The notes below the pieces were generated by a model. The model was not told where the DNA came from and did no database searches. It saw nothing but the letters and a program-made list of their open reading frames with translations. Below, piece after piece: positions 8,987-18,738 of a stretch of DNA of 64,000 nt (its first letter is position 1; each line of letters starts with the position of its first letter). Made by a program: the position numbers and the translations under genes. Origin of the DNA: Desulfobacteraceae bacterium (GTDB lineage: Bacteria; Desulfobacterota; Desulfobacteria; Desulfobacterales; Desulfosarcinaceae); assembly GCA_003599575.1 (NCBI GenBank), contig QZKV01000011.1, forward strand, positions 31,770 through 95,769. The letters are read 5' to 3'.

Positions 8987-9535
8987 TGGCTTTTCTTTCT
9001 GCACCAAAATATCAACTCTTTTGCGCGAAGGAATAACCATAAAACCCTATTTTTCTCGGCCGGCTTCCCTAATCACGCCAGGCTGCCCATACTGCACCTG
9101 CGGATATCGCTGAAACTTAAATACTCAAATAAGCTCCATGAACCCGAGAAACCGACCAACTCAATTAACCGGGCACTTGGACATGCAGATTTCCTGTAGA
9201 CACACTTGTTCACATATCTGTACGCCCCTGGTTTAGGCCGGCCGCCGAATCACGGCGATTCTCTTTGAGCAGGATTCAGCCAAGCTCCACGGTCAGTCGT
9301 CCGGGACGGAGATGGTTGCGCCCCATGTCCGCGCATATCATAGGATGCGCGGACGTCGTTCGAGCAACTCCGCCCCGAACGCCGGCCGGCTTCAGTCAGA
9401 ATGGCCGGCTCATTCCATCATTTTCGCAACGTGCTCAATCGGCATGATTCATGCTTAGCTGTCTGCAGATGGTTCGGCTGCCTTGTTCCGAACGTCCTTG
9501 CACCTGCAGCACCCATCGCGCAGGAGAGATGTGCC
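8987..9535. other. Intergenic region between divergent genes
   Basis: No gene supported. It contains a perfect 10-bp inverted repeat with an 8-nt loop (GTCCGCGCAT at 9327-9336 and ATGCGCGGAC at 9345-9354). At 9440-9455 there is a site resembling a sigma-54 promoter (CGGCAT-N5-ATGCT), but that site is also a small palindrome, so the promoter reading is weak. Confidence 0.4.
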
Positions 9536-10459
9536 ATGAGCGACGCCCCGACCGCCGTACGAACCGCGCCGGCCCCCAGCTTCACGCGCCCGGTGGCTAT
9601 ATTCACAGTTCCCGTAGACCGGGATGCCATCTTCAGCAACCACAAAGGCGTATATAAAAGGCGCATCGAAAACCGGCAGCGCAAGTTGATCGTTAAAAGT
9701 ACGTTCATCAGGCATTTTTTGCAGCCGGGTGAACACATCCGCTGCTTGACCACCGGGTACTCCCCTGTCTCGGCGATTGAGCAAACCCTGACCGGACCTG
9801 CATTTTTGTTTTTTAAAAGGGCTCTTCTGGTGTTCACAGACCGGCGCATTTTACACATCCCCACCCGCTTCAACCGATCACCGCGCGGCGCCATTTCCCA
9901 GATTGCGTATGAAGATTGCGCATTGCTCGACATCAAGGGCCGCTCTTTACAGGTCCGATATAAAAACGGGCCCAGGGAGGTTTTTAGTTTCATCGGACGC
10001 ATGGAAAAAAAGAAACTGCGCCTTCTGCTATCCGGCCTGCGTTTATCTCCCCATCAGTCCGGCCGGCTGCAGGGTCGGGTCCATCTGTGTCCGGGTTGCA
10101 CCTGTGTTTTGCCGGCCGCTGCAACCTGTTGCGGCTCCTGCAGGTTGGCTTTCAAAACCCCCTTCAAGGCCCGGCTCTGGTCGGTCCTTATTCCGGGCGG
10201 AGGTTTTTTTTATGGCGGATACCCGCTGGCGGGAATCGTCACCGCAGTGTCCGAAATCGCGCTGAAGGCCTTTGTTTTGTTCACATGGTTGGAAATGAGC
10301 AAAGGGGGGGCGGGGGGTTATGGATCAATGGCTGTGGCGGCCGGCGGATTGATCGTCGAGAAGCTGATCAGCGCCTTTTACGCGAAACAGTTGGTTCAGG
10401 ATTATGTGCCTGAGAGAAAAGAGCACTCCCTGCGCAGGCTATGGACTGCCGCTACTTGA
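9536..10459 (+). CDS. Membrane protein with PH-like domain and zinc ribbon
   Basis: A 307-residue protein of unknown function. Residues about 50-190 look like a bacterial PH-like fold: an ALLVFTDRRILHIP segment followed by alternating strands, as in 'bPH' and YdbS-like proteins. Next comes a four-cysteine zinc-ribbon pattern, CPGC...CCGSC, at about 205-225. The C-terminus holds two or three hydrophobic helices (VLIPGGGFFYGGYPLAGIV and later). The ATG at 9536 follows AGGAGAG. The gene converges on the universal stress protein gene and their stop codons overlap by 8 bp. A regulatory or lipid-binding membrane role is possible but not shown. Confidence 0.8.
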   Translation: MSDAPTAVRTAPAPSFTRPVAIFTVPVDRDAIFSNHKGVYKRRIENRQRKLIVKSTFIRHFLQPGEHIRCLTTGYSPVSAIEQTLTGPAFLFFKRALLVFTDRRILHIPTRFNRSPRGAISQIAYEDCALLDIKGRSLQVRYKNGPREVFSFIGRMEKKKLRLLLSGLRLSPHQSGRLQGRVHLCPGCTCVLPAAATCCGSCRLAFKTPFKARLWSVLIPGGGFFYGGYPLAGIVTAVSEIALKAFVLFTWLEMSKGGAGGYGSMAVAAGGLIVEKLISAFYAKQLVQDYVPERKEHSLRRLWTAAT

Positions 10460-10901
10460 TAACATGCACAGGAACAGGTGATCGCTGCAAGATGCTCTGG
10501 GCCACGCGGCCCAGTTCCTGGACCTGTCCACCCCGAGCCCCTTGGCCGCGGCTGCTGAGCACGACCAAGTCCGCCCCGGCCTGATCGATCATCTTCAGAA
10601 TTTCACTCGCTGGATCACCGGTTACCAGGCGCAGCTTGAGGAAAGGACACGCTTTCAACTCGTCTGCGCAAATGCGCTCCAACTGCTTGCGCGCCCTTTC
10701 GATCTCCCAATCCCTGAAATTGTTCAAGTGTTCCGGGCTGGGATAATTGCCATAGGCCGGGAAGTAGGCGCACAGATCCACGGCGACATACATGAGGATC
10801 ACTTCGGCACCAAAATTTTGGGCCAAAGTCACGACCTGACCACCCGCTTTTAGTGAAGCCTCTGATAGATCGGTGGGCCATAGAATGGTTTTTACAGGCA
10901 T
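10452..10901 (-). CDS. Universal stress protein, UspA family
   Basis: A 149-residue alpha/beta protein of the UspA family, which binds ATP or other nucleotides and accumulates under stress or growth arrest. The N-terminus ILWPTDLSEASLKA is the family's first beta strand and loop. The C-terminal nucleotide-binding pattern G-x2-G-x9-G-S/T is present in modified form (SSRGQGARGGQVQELGRVAQSIL...SPVPVHVI). The ATG at 10901 gives the standard start. The longer frame adds nine atypical residues. Single domain, complete. Confidence 0.92.
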   Translation of the reverse strand: MPVKTILWPTDLSEASLKAGGQVVTLAQNFGAEVILMYVAVDLCAYFPAYGNYPSPEHLNNFRDWEIERARKQLERICADELKACPFLKLRLVTGDPASEILKMIDQAGADLVVLSSRGQGARGGQVQELGRVAQSILQRSPVPVHVIK

Positions 10902-11166
10902 GAGCCCCCCACTTCCAAGTTGCCACATTTCGCATACTCAAAGTGGTGACGTACGGCCGAACTGTCAAAAGCACATTTTCTGTTTGCCTGGTTCTCAAGC
11001 CACCTGGGCTGGATTGCCCGCGGGACGATGATGAATTTCTGCTTGTCCAGGGCTTAAAGCTGGCAACGGCCGGACGAGTCACCCATTGCGCAGAATCTTC
11101 CTAAAGTTGCAAAATCGAATGCCGATATCTGAGTTGCAGTTCTATTTTGGACTAGGATGGCGCACA

Positions 11167-12357
11167 ATGGATATTTTAGAACCCTCGCTGGCGGAAAACC
11201 TCTTCACCTTTGCGCAAAACCGATCCGCGCAATTGACCACGCTCGCCAATCAATCGCTGAACAAGGGCATCGATAAATATATCAACAAGGATTATAAAGG
11301 GGCGGCCTTGGAGTTCAAGCGCGCCTTTGGCCTGGACCCCTATTCGGAATATTCGGTGGACGCGATCAAGTATCTGGCCATGACGCACCTCAAGTTGAAT
11401 GAGCCTGACAAAGCGATCGAAGCCTACCGGCAAGGTCTTCAAATTCACCCCGACCGGGACGATCTGCAGATCGCCTTGGGCAACATTCATTTCGGCGAAG
11501 GTCGCACCGGAGAAGCCATTACGGCCTATGAAGCCGCGGTGCGCATTTATGATGATGTCAACAACCGCTTTGCCCTGGGGCAGGGATATTTGAAAGCCGG
11601 TCGAAATGACGATGCGGCCCGGCAATTCCAAAAAATCATCCAGGCCAGTCCGGGCAGCCCCAATGGCTATTTCGGTCTGGCTCAGACCCACGCCGCCCGC
11701 AAAGAGTATTCCGAAGCCATTTCCCTATTCGAACGAGCCCTCCAAAAGGACAAAAAATTCTATGACGCCTACGCGGAAATGGGCTACGCCTATGCCGACG
11801 CGGGCGATATGGTCCAGGCCGAAAAGATGAAAGCCCTTCTGGAGGAAAAGGACGAGGGATTGGCGGAGACGCTGGGTGAGTATATCAAGAAGAAGACCCC
11901 GCCCAAAATTCTGTTTGCCTGGGGGACCAGCTCCTTTTCCTATTTCCTGCCCCCCAAAACCCAGGTGGCTGCGCTGAACGATTACATGGCCAATGCAAAC
12001 GCCAGCCAAAGCTTCAGCATGGAACTGCAGTTCAACAAAGCCATGGATCGCGAAGCAGTGGAAAATCCGCTCAACTGGTCCATCCGGCGCTCCATTGGCA
12101 ACGGACCCGGCATGGAGTACAATCACGGGTTGGGGGTGCCCGACACGGAAGCGCAGATCAGTCCTTATCCCACCGATGTCTATTACGATGAAAAAAATTA
12201 CACCGCCCTGGTACGTTTCACCATCTCCCAAAACGCCTCAGCCAACGCCACCATCGATCCCTCCCATATGGTGTTTTCCTTTAAGGGACTCGATGCCGAC
12301 GGCAACACCATGAATCCCAAGTACGATCAGTACATGGGCTTTTCGGGAAGTTTTTAA
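11167..12357 (+). CDS. TPR protein with C-terminal Ig-like domain
   Basis: A 396-residue protein. Residues about 25-230 form at least five tetratricopeptide repeats (for example ALEFKRAFGLDPYSEY, AIEAYRQGLQIHPD, AISLFERALQKDKKFYDAYAEMG). Residues about 270-396 resemble the bacterial Ig-like SbsA domain: SMELQFNKAMDREAVENPLNWSI, followed by a Y-rich strand pair and FSFKGLDADGNTM. TPRs bind protein partners, and the SbsA-type domain occurs in surface and periplasmic proteins. No signal peptide is visible from the ATG at 11167, which has an AGGA site nine bases upstream. A flagellar-type chaperone role is not indicated. Function unknown. Confidence 0.82.
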   Translation: MDILEPSLAENLFTFAQNRSAQLTTLANQSLNKGIDKYINKDYKGAALEFKRAFGLDPYSEYSVDAIKYLAMTHLKLNEPDKAIEAYRQGLQIHPDRDDLQIALGNIHFGEGRTGEAITAYEAAVRIYDDVNNRFALGQGYLKAGRNDDAARQFQKIIQASPGSPNGYFGLAQTHAARKEYSEAISLFERALQKDKKFYDAYAEMGYAYADAGDMVQAEKMKALLEEKDEGLAETLGEYIKKKTPPKILFAWGTSSFSYFLPPKTQVAALNDYMANANASQSFSMELQFNKAMDREAVENPLNWSIRRSIGNGPGMEYNHGLGVPDTEAQISPYPTDVYYDEKNYTALVRFTISQNASANATIDPSHMVFSFKGLDADGNTMNPKYDQYMGFSGSF

Positions 12358-12451
12358 GTTAGGCGCAACTCCGATCCTCGTTACTTTGAAAAGCAGTTAC
12401 GGCACATCATCCCTTGGGTATTTCATTCGTACCGTTGGTGATTGGCCCTGA

Positions 12452-13918
12452 CTAGGGCGTGTAGTTGGCTACGTAGAAGTCATCGATGACGCCTTGGCTC
12501 TTCAACTTCTCGCCGTATGTTCGGGCTGCGTCTCGGGTGGCAAAATGGGAGACTTTCACCTGGTACCAGGTCCGGTTGGCGCCGGTTGCCTTGGTCCAAA
12601 ATGCTTCCACATTTTTTTGTTTCAGGCGATCCACATACAATTGGGCATCTTCAGGCTTCAGGTAGGCGGCCACTTGAATCGTGAATGGATCACGCGCCAG
12701 TGCCCGGGGGGCTTCCGCCGGTGGCTCGGATGCCGGAGCCGGTTCCGGCCGGCGGCCGACCGACTGCCAACCGAGTGTGGACAAGATCCCGAGTGCGCCT
12801 ATAATGGCGATTCCCGCGGCAATGCGCCGCAAGCGACCCGATGCCCACCAAAGTCGCATTCGATTCGCCCGGAATTGCGGCTTTAACGCGCGGATTTGCT
12901 GATAGAACGCAATTGAGATCCGGCGCAGGCCGATTCGCATAAGGCCCAATCGCTCTTGGCGACCCGGTTCGTTCATCCGGAGGTCTGCGCTTTTTTCGCC
13001 GGCTGCACCGGCGGGCATGGGCATGCGTGGCTCGCTCGGCCGGATCAATTTCCGGCGTTGCGCCTCATCCAGCCCGGCGATGGTGCGTTCGGCCTCGGCC
13101 AGATCATGGCGGTTTTCGGCATTGGGCCGCAACCATTGGATGCTCGCCGCAAGTCCTTCCAGGCAATCGGCATCTCCCGAGTCATACCCCTTCAAGTAGA
13201 CTTGCAGGGCCCAATCATTGAGACAAGTTTCGTTCAGCAGCAGGCGTGCGATTTTGCGGGTTAATGTCCGGGGCAGATCGTTGCCCCATTGCCACACCCG
13301 CCGGTAGGTCTGCATGGCCTCAAAATCCGAACGTTCATCGCTCAGATAAAACTGCATCAGCAGGCGTTGAATCTTTTCATGGTCATGCCAGGCTTCATTG
13401 ATGCGGTCCGCCGCCTCATGGTCATCATGAGAGCGGGTTTCACCCTGCAATGCCGTTTCGAGCCACCCGAGCGCCACCGCCTCATCTTCGGGATGAATTT
13501 GCAGATAGGACAACACGATGGCGCGACCGGCATTTCCCAAGGCACTCTGGGCCAGACAAAAACGCGCCAGCCGCTGGAGGATCCAGTCCGCGCTGCGCCG
13601 TCTCTGCAACGGCGAGAGCCAAAAACCATCATATGCCGCTTTGGCCTTCTCGAAAGCGTTTTCAGCCTCAGCGCTCATGCCTGCCCGCTCCCAAACCGTG
13701 GCTTCCGTGATCTGACGCCGTATGGATGATAAACCGAACCGGTTCATCACAAACCCGCAGAGAACAAAGCAGCCGGTCATGACCGCCAGCACCGGCAGCC
13801 ACAATCCATCCAGCCCCATCATGCGATGCCACAAAGGCAGCAGCACCGTACACATCAATCCGCCGGCAAGGGCGGTGATCCATAATCGGATGGTGATGTG
13901 GCGGAAAACGGCGCTCAT
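12452..13918 (-). CDS. Membrane protein with TPR-like region and C-terminal SPOR domain
   Basis: A 488-residue protein. Two N-terminal transmembrane helices (about 15-60) are followed by a helical TPR-like soluble region to about 330. A further transmembrane helix (AAGIAIIGALGILSTLGW) lies near 370-390, then a Pro/Ala linker. The C-terminal SPOR domain begins FTIQVAAYLKPEDAQLYV. SPOR domains bind denuded peptidoglycan at division sites in the periplasm, so a role in cell division or envelope remodelling is likely. It precedes the class A PBP gene's stop by 43 bp on the same strand and so is probably co-transcribed with it. The ATG at 13918 has GGAG nine bases upstream. Confidence 0.85.
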   Translation of the reverse strand: MSAVFRHITIRLWITALAGGLMCTVLLPLWHRMMGLDGLWLPVLAVMTGCFVLCGFVMNRFGLSSIRRQITEATVWERAGMSAEAENAFEKAKAAYDGFWLSPLQRRRSADWILQRLARFCLAQSALGNAGRAIVLSYLQIHPEDEAVALGWLETALQGETRSHDDHEAADRINEAWHDHEKIQRLLMQFYLSDERSDFEAMQTYRRVWQWGNDLPRTLTRKIARLLLNETCLNDWALQVYLKGYDSGDADCLEGLAASIQWLRPNAENRHDLAEAERTIAGLDEAQRRKLIRPSEPRMPMPAGAAGEKSADLRMNEPGRQERLGLMRIGLRRISIAFYQQIRALKPQFRANRMRLWWASGRLRRIAAGIAIIGALGILSTLGWQSVGRRPEPAPASEPPAEAPRALARDPFTIQVAAYLKPEDAQLYVDRLKQKNVEAFWTKATGANRTWYQVKVSHFATRDAARTYGEKLKSQGVIDDFYVANYTP

Positions 13919-13960
13919 AAAAGTTGACTCCACGTTTTGCCGGGAAGTACGGATTCTTCG

Positions 13961-15958
13961 TCAATCCGTCTCGATTTTTTCTTCCAAAGCCAGCGCTACC
14001 CGAACCGCCGATGGGGTGTTGAAGTAGACCGGCCGTCCGGTGGCCGGATCAACCGACTGCATGCGAATGCCCGCCGGCTGTAAAAAAGGTTTTGGCGGTT
14101 CGCCTTCGGTGGCTTTGGTCATGAAGGCGGTCCAGATCGGTGCCGCAGCGCGACCGCCGGTAACCCCGCCGCCTTTGGCGTCTTTGAGGCCTGCCTGGCG
14201 GTCGTAGCCCACCCACACCGATGTGCACAGGGAGGGTGTAAACCCGGTAAACCAGGCATCCTTGTATCCATTGGTAGTGCCGGTCTTGCCTGCAGCCGGT
14301 TTGTCGAAGCCCAAGCGGCGGATGATTTCTCCGGTGCCCTCATCCACAACGGCTTTCATCATATCCACAACCTGGTATACCAGCCGTTGCTCCAAAGCCT
14401 GGCTGCCGCTGACGATATGTTCCTCCAGCACCTGCCCATATGCATCTTCCACCCGCCAGATGCCGAATGGCGCATAGCGGACGCCGCCGCTGGCGAAAGT
14501 GCTGAATGAGGAAGCCATCTCCAGAGGGCTGACGCCGGAGGTTCCCAGCGCCACCGAAAAGACCGGCGCAAGGGGGCTTGTAATGCCGCACCGGCGTGCT
14601 GTTTCGATCACCGCTGCGGGACCGGTTTGAATGACCAATTGGGCGGCGACACTGTTGATGGACTCGCTGAAAGCCTTTTTCAGAATAACCGGGCCGCGAT
14701 GCTCCCTTCTGAAATTCAGCGGGCGCCAGTCCGCCGCACCTGCCACCGGCACTGTCACCGGTTGATCAATCACCACCGAAGCAGGCGTCAGTCCCGCCTG
14801 TTTAAAGGCGGTATAGTAGAGAAAGGGTTTAAAGCCCGAACCGGGCAGTCGGTTGTTTTCCACGGCGCGGTTGAATTCGCTTTGGGCATAGTTGCGACCG
14901 CCCACCATGGCCTTCACGGCACCTGAATTGACTTGCACCGAGACCAAGGCGGCCTGCGGTCCCTCGTATTTACCCTCAACATTTTGAACAGGCCCGTTTT
15001 GCAGGACCTTTTCGAGATCCGCCAAGCCGAATTCGACCGATTCCTGGGCGATCTGCTGCAAATGCAGATCCATGGTGGTCGTAATCTTCAGGCCGCCGTG
15101 ATACACGACTTGCGCGCCGTAGCGCTCCTCCAATTGCTTCAGTACCCAATCCACAAAATAGTCCCCTAACGGTCCCCCGGCGCCCTGCCTGCGGAAGGTC
15201 AAAGGCTCTGATGCCACTGCGGCGGCATGTTCGGCCGAAACGAAGCCGGCGGACACCATTCGTGCGAGAACGATCTTCTGGCGGAATTTGGCCCGCTCGA
15301 AATAGCGCAGGGGATTGTAGCGAACCGGCGATTTGGGCAAGCCGGCCAACATGCTGGCCTCGGCCAAATTGAGCTGGGCGGCGGATTTGCCGAAAAAGAG
15401 ACGGGCCGCCGCGGACACGCCCTGGGCGCGCGGTCCGAAATAGATCTGATTGACATAGGCTTCCAGGATCTCTTGTTTGGTGAATTGGGACTCAATCTGT
15501 AAGGAGACAAGCAACTCCTTGAATTTGCGGTCATACGTCTGTTCAAAGCTGAAAAACAGATTTTTGGCGAGCTGCTGGGTGATGGTGGAAGCCCCCTGAA
15601 CCCGTCCCTCGAACAAAGTGATCCAGAGCGCCTGCAATGTCCTCAATTTGTCGATGCCGTGATGCTCCCAAAAGCGATGATCCTCGGTGGCCAAGATGGC
15701 CTGGGTGAAGTGGTTCGAAACCTGATCCAAGGGCACGTAGTCGTGGCCGCCAATCTGCAGGATCCGCTCCCCGTTGGACGCATATAGTTCCGTGGGCGGT
15801 GTTTCGATAATGCGTTGCAGCGGTTCGGGCACGCTGGGCAGATCGTCGAGGCTTCCAAAAACAAGCAAGGCCGTCCCCACGGCCGCAATCCCGGTCAGGA
15901 CGAGAAACGCGGCCAGCCCCGTGGCCAGCCAACGCAGCATGCGCGCGGTCAACGTCAT
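13961..15958 (-). CDS. Class A penicillin-binding protein (bifunctional, PBP1A-like)
   Basis: A 665-residue inner-membrane enzyme with a periplasmic catalytic region. It polymerises lipid II and cross-links peptidoglycan. The transmembrane helix is at about 10-33. The GT51 domain has catalytic E92 in EDHRFWEHHG and GASTITQQLAKN at 122-133. The transpeptidase has SxxK = S374-GFK in PGSGFKPF, SxN = S433-I-N435 and KTG at 558-560. All three motifs are intact, so both activities are expected. It overlaps the upstream ORF by 4 bp (ATGA), showing translational coupling, and is followed by the SPOR gene. Confidence 0.95.
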   Translation of the reverse strand: MTLTARMLRWLATGLAAFLVLTGIAAVGTALLVFGSLDDLPSVPEPLQRIIETPPTELYASNGERILQIGGHDYVPLDQVSNHFTQAILATEDHRFWEHHGIDKLRTLQALWITLFEGRVQGASTITQQLAKNLFFSFEQTYDRKFKELLVSLQIESQFTKQEILEAYVNQIYFGPRAQGVSAAARLFFGKSAAQLNLAEASMLAGLPKSPVRYNPLRYFERAKFRQKIVLARMVSAGFVSAEHAAAVASEPLTFRRQGAGGPLGDYFVDWVLKQLEERYGAQVVYHGGLKITTTMDLHLQQIAQESVEFGLADLEKVLQNGPVQNVEGKYEGPQAALVSVQVNSGAVKAMVGGRNYAQSEFNRAVENNRLPGSGFKPFLYYTAFKQAGLTPASVVIDQPVTVPVAGAADWRPLNFRREHRGPVILKKAFSESINSVAAQLVIQTGPAAVIETARRCGITSPLAPVFSVALGTSGVSPLEMASSFSTFASGGVRYAPFGIWRVEDAYGQVLEEHIVSGSQALEQRLVYQVVDMMKAVVDEGTGEIIRRLGFDKPAAGKTGTTNGYKDAWFTGFTPSLCTSVWVGYDRQAGLKDAKGGGVTGGRAAAPIWTAFMTKATEGEPPKPFLQPAGIRMQSVDPATGRPVYFNTPSAVRVALALEEKIETD

Positions 15959-16860
15959 CGGTCACCCTCCCCTGACCAGGGCCAGCGCGAAGACGAACCT
16001 GTTTCCAACGTGCGCCGGAGGCGTAGCACATCATCCCGAACCCCCTGCATGAGGATCACTTTGGGTCCATCCGGGCCATCGACCTCAAAGCCCAAATCCA
16101 CGGCGTCTCCAAGATCGCCGTCCGATATGCCGACGCGCCCGATGCGGCCGGTAACGCGCAACAGATCCTCCGGGTGGGCCACGATTCTCTTGCGAACCTC
16201 CGCGGGAAGAGTGCTGAGCGCTCTGAAAAAGCGTTCCGCCGGATAGATGTAAGCGGCAAAATCGGATAACTGGTCCAGACTTGACCTGACGGCGACTTCT
16301 CCGCGCTCAATATGCCCGATGAGATCCGGCCCCATGCTCAAGCGATGAACAACCTGATTTTGGGTGTCCAGCAGATAAATCAGCAGATGGTTGTCCTGCT
16401 TTTCTATAAAAGTGCGCTGCCATGTTCCGGTATTGCTGAAATTCAACAACTCGTAGGGGGACATGATCTCGCTGGAAAGCACCGGCGGCAGCTTTAGATA
16501 GAGCGCAAGGAAATGCTCGGCTGAAATCATGGCGCCCTTTTCTTGGGAAATGGTGGCAATCACCTGGCTCAATGAGCCTGCCTGGCGTGCTTCGCGCTGA
16601 ACATTTTGCTGTTGAATGGCGTACTCGGCCAATGTTTGCCGTGCCGAATGGGCTTTTTGGCCTTGCTCCCAGATGGCTCCGGACTGTGGACGAAATGGAT
16701 TGGTGGTGACAAGGTACGTTCCCAGCGCTTTTTCCGCCCAATCGAATCGCAATTCGGTTGACGCCAGCGCCGCCAGGGCCAAGGCAAGCACGACCGCCCG
16801 CGGGGACAACAATCGCCGACGCCAAGCGCTAAAATTGGTGGGAGCGTACCAGGGGGTCAT
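15955..16860 (-). CDS. Hypothetical membrane-anchored protein coupled to the class A PBP
   Basis: A 301-residue protein with one N-terminal transmembrane helix (AVVLALALAALAST at about 22-36) and an apparently periplasmic remainder. That part holds helical segments (RQTLAEYAIQQQNVQREARQ) and a terminal acidic/basic tail. No catalytic motif is recognisable. The stop codon overlaps the start of the PBP gene (ATGA), so the two are almost certainly produced together. By analogy with LpoA/LpoB or other PBP partners it could be an accessory factor for peptidoglycan synthesis. That is inference from gene order only. The ATG at 16860 lacks a strong Shine-Dalgarno. Confidence 0.75.
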   Translation of the reverse strand: MTPWYAPTNFSAWRRRLLSPRAVVLALALAALASTELRFDWAEKALGTYLVTTNPFRPQSGAIWEQGQKAHSARQTLAEYAIQQQNVQREARQAGSLSQVIATISQEKGAMISAEHFLALYLKLPPVLSSEIMSPYELLNFSNTGTWQRTFIEKQDNHLLIYLLDTQNQVVHRLSMGPDLIGHIERGEVAVRSSLDQLSDFAAYIYPAERFFRALSTLPAEVRKRIVAHPEDLLRVTGRIGRVGISDGDLGDAVDLGFEVDGPDGPKVILMQGVRDDVLRLRRTLETGSSSRWPWSGEGDR

Positions 16861-17136
16861 CGTTGGTGATCCGGCAGCCTTTCAAATTCAAAATTAATCA
16901 CGTTAGCTATAATCCAAAAAGCCTGCAAGGTCAAAACAGCAATTCAAGGAGGCCATATTTCAGTGCCCGGCAAGGGGTCCTGTGTGGGAGGATTTTCTAG
17001 GCTGGCGTTCAGCTAAGGTCCGATCCGATGGCCGCGGCGGGTCGCGTCGCTGATCGGTGGAGGGTCGATTCGTTTATTTTGGATGGGTTGGTTCGGCTGG
17101 AGGCCTGCTGGACGATCGAGGATTCACCTGAGCACC

Positions 17137-18738
17137 TCATTTGGCATTCATCGCGGCCTCTTCCCCGATCAACGCCTGAGCCAGCTCACCGGATCGATGC
17201 ATCGCACGGAACACATCGATGACTTGCGGATCAAACTGCGTACCGGCCCCGGCGAACATGATTTCAAGGATCCTGTTTTCGGGCATACGGTTGCGGTACG
17301 CGCGATTTGAGGCCAGGGCGTCATAAACGTCGGCCACGCTTAGAATTCGAGCCAGCAGGGGAATTTTTTGACCGGCGATCCTGTCCGGGTATCCCGTTCC
17401 GTCAAAGCGCTCATGATGGGAGCGCACGATCTGCTTTTCGCGCGTCCAGAGCCCGAGGTGCCCCATGATTTCGTAGCCGATCACCGGATGCTGCTGAATG
17501 ATAAGATATTCTTGCGGGTCCAGCCGCCCGGGCTTGAGCAGGATGTCGTCGCGAATGCCGATCTTGCCGATATCGTGCAGCAAACCGCTCACATTCAAAA
17601 TTTCCTGTTCTTCCACGGTGCAGCCGATGGTTTTGGCCAGGCTCACGGCCAGCAGGGTGACGCGGCTGGAGTGCTGTTTGGTATATGGATCGCGGGCCTC
17701 TATGGCTTTGACAAAGGCGTACAGGGTGGACAAAAGATTGTTGTAAATGTTCTCGTACAAAGCCAGGTTTTCGATCCCGGCCGATGCCTTTTTGTTCATA
17801 AAATCAAGATAATACAAATCTTTTTCATTGAAGCGGCGGTTGCCCCGGCAGATGCTTGCCATCAGAACGCCCAGGATCTTGGCCCGTATTTTCAACGGAA
17901 CCAGCATGAAGGATAGAAACTGATCGGGCAAACGCTGACAACCTCCGTTGTTCGAAGCGATGATCAGGGGTTGTTCGTCCTGGATCACTTCCATGATCAG
18001 ATCATGAATTTTGTCGCCCCCGCAAAAAATCGAGGCGCTTCCGCTGCCGCGATCCATCCCCTCCGAGGGTTCGGCGGCTTCCTTTTGCATCCATTGCGCT
18101 CCGGCGCGCGCGATCGGCAGGGGGTTCTGGGAAGCTTCGTTGATCAGGTAAAAGCAGGCCGCATCTGCATTGACGATATCCACGGTCATTTCCACCAACT
18201 GCTTGAACACATCGGTGCTTTCATGCAACGCGGCGAAGTCGCTTAAAATCCGGTTAAGGATGTTCAGGTCTTCGATCTTGGTGAGCAATTCCGCGTTGAG
18301 TTTTTCGAGTTTGGCTTTGCCCTCCAGCTCTTTGCTCAATATCACGTTTTTAATGAACAAGCGGCGCTCGCGCAGCACGCGCTGAACGCACAACTCCATT
18401 TGGTGCAGGTTGACCGGTTTGACCAGGAAGTCGACCACCCCGTTCTTCAGGGTCTGAATGGTGTTGTCCAGCGAGGGGTACCCGGTCATGACGATAACCG
18501 GAATGGTGTTGTCGTGGCCCCGGATATATTCGGCCAGCTCCAAGCCGTCCATCTCAGGCATGTTGATATCGGTGAAACAGCAATCTACATGCCGGTGGCC
18601 CAACAACTCGACTGCTTCGCGTCCATTGTTGGCGGTCAGGACATTATATCCACGGGAAGTGAAATAGGTATCGGCGATATCGAGAATGCTCTTTTCGTCA
18701 TCCACAAACAGAATGGTTTCTTTTTCGGGAGCATCCAT
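17137..18738 (-). CDS. Response regulator with GAF-like region and HD-GYP phosphodiesterase
   Basis: A 533-residue signalling protein that would hydrolyse cyclic di-GMP. The receiver domain spans residues 8-125, with phospho-acceptor D57 (CFTDINMPEMDG). A coiled linker (LEGKAKLEKLNAELLTKIEDL) follows. A GAF-like sensory domain (about 185-340) contains a redox-interesting CGGD and GGC. The C-terminal HD-GYP domain has HDIGKIG and HHERFDGTGYPDRI. The ATG at 18738 follows AGGA. The 104 residues of open frame before it are unlike protein and were discarded. All catalytic residues of the HD-GYP signature are present, so it is probably active. Confidence 0.94.
   Translation of the reverse strand: MDAPEKETILFVDDEKSILDIADTYFTSRGYNVLTANNGREAVELLGHRHVDCCFTDINMPEMDGLELAEYIRGHDNTIPVIVMTGYPSLDNTIQTLKNGVVDFLVKPVNLHQMELCVQRVLRERRLFIKNVILSKELEGKAKLEKLNAELLTKIEDLNILNRILSDFAALHESTDVFKQLVEMTVDIVNADAACFYLINEASQNPLPIARAGAQWMQKEAAEPSEGMDRGSGSASIFCGGDKIHDLIMEVIQDEQPLIIASNNGGCQRLPDQFLSFMLVPLKIRAKILGVLMASICRGNRRFNEKDLYYLDFMNKKASAGIENLALYENIYNNLLSTLYAFVKAIEARDPYTKQHSSRVTLLAVSLAKTIGCTVEEQEILNVSGLLHDIGKIGIRDDILLKPGRLDPQEYLIIQQHPVIGYEIMGHLGLWTREKQIVRSHHERFDGTGYPDRIAGQKIPLLARILSVADVYDALASNRAYRNRMPENRILEIMFAGAGTQFDPQVIDVFRAMHRSGELAQALIGEEAAMNAK

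Noticed and set aside
9440..9455. Second-rank sigma-54-like site upstream of the PH-like gene
   Set aside because: Two mismatches (CGGCAT-N5-ATGCT) and an overlapping small palindrome make it too weak for a feature; noted in the spacer entry.
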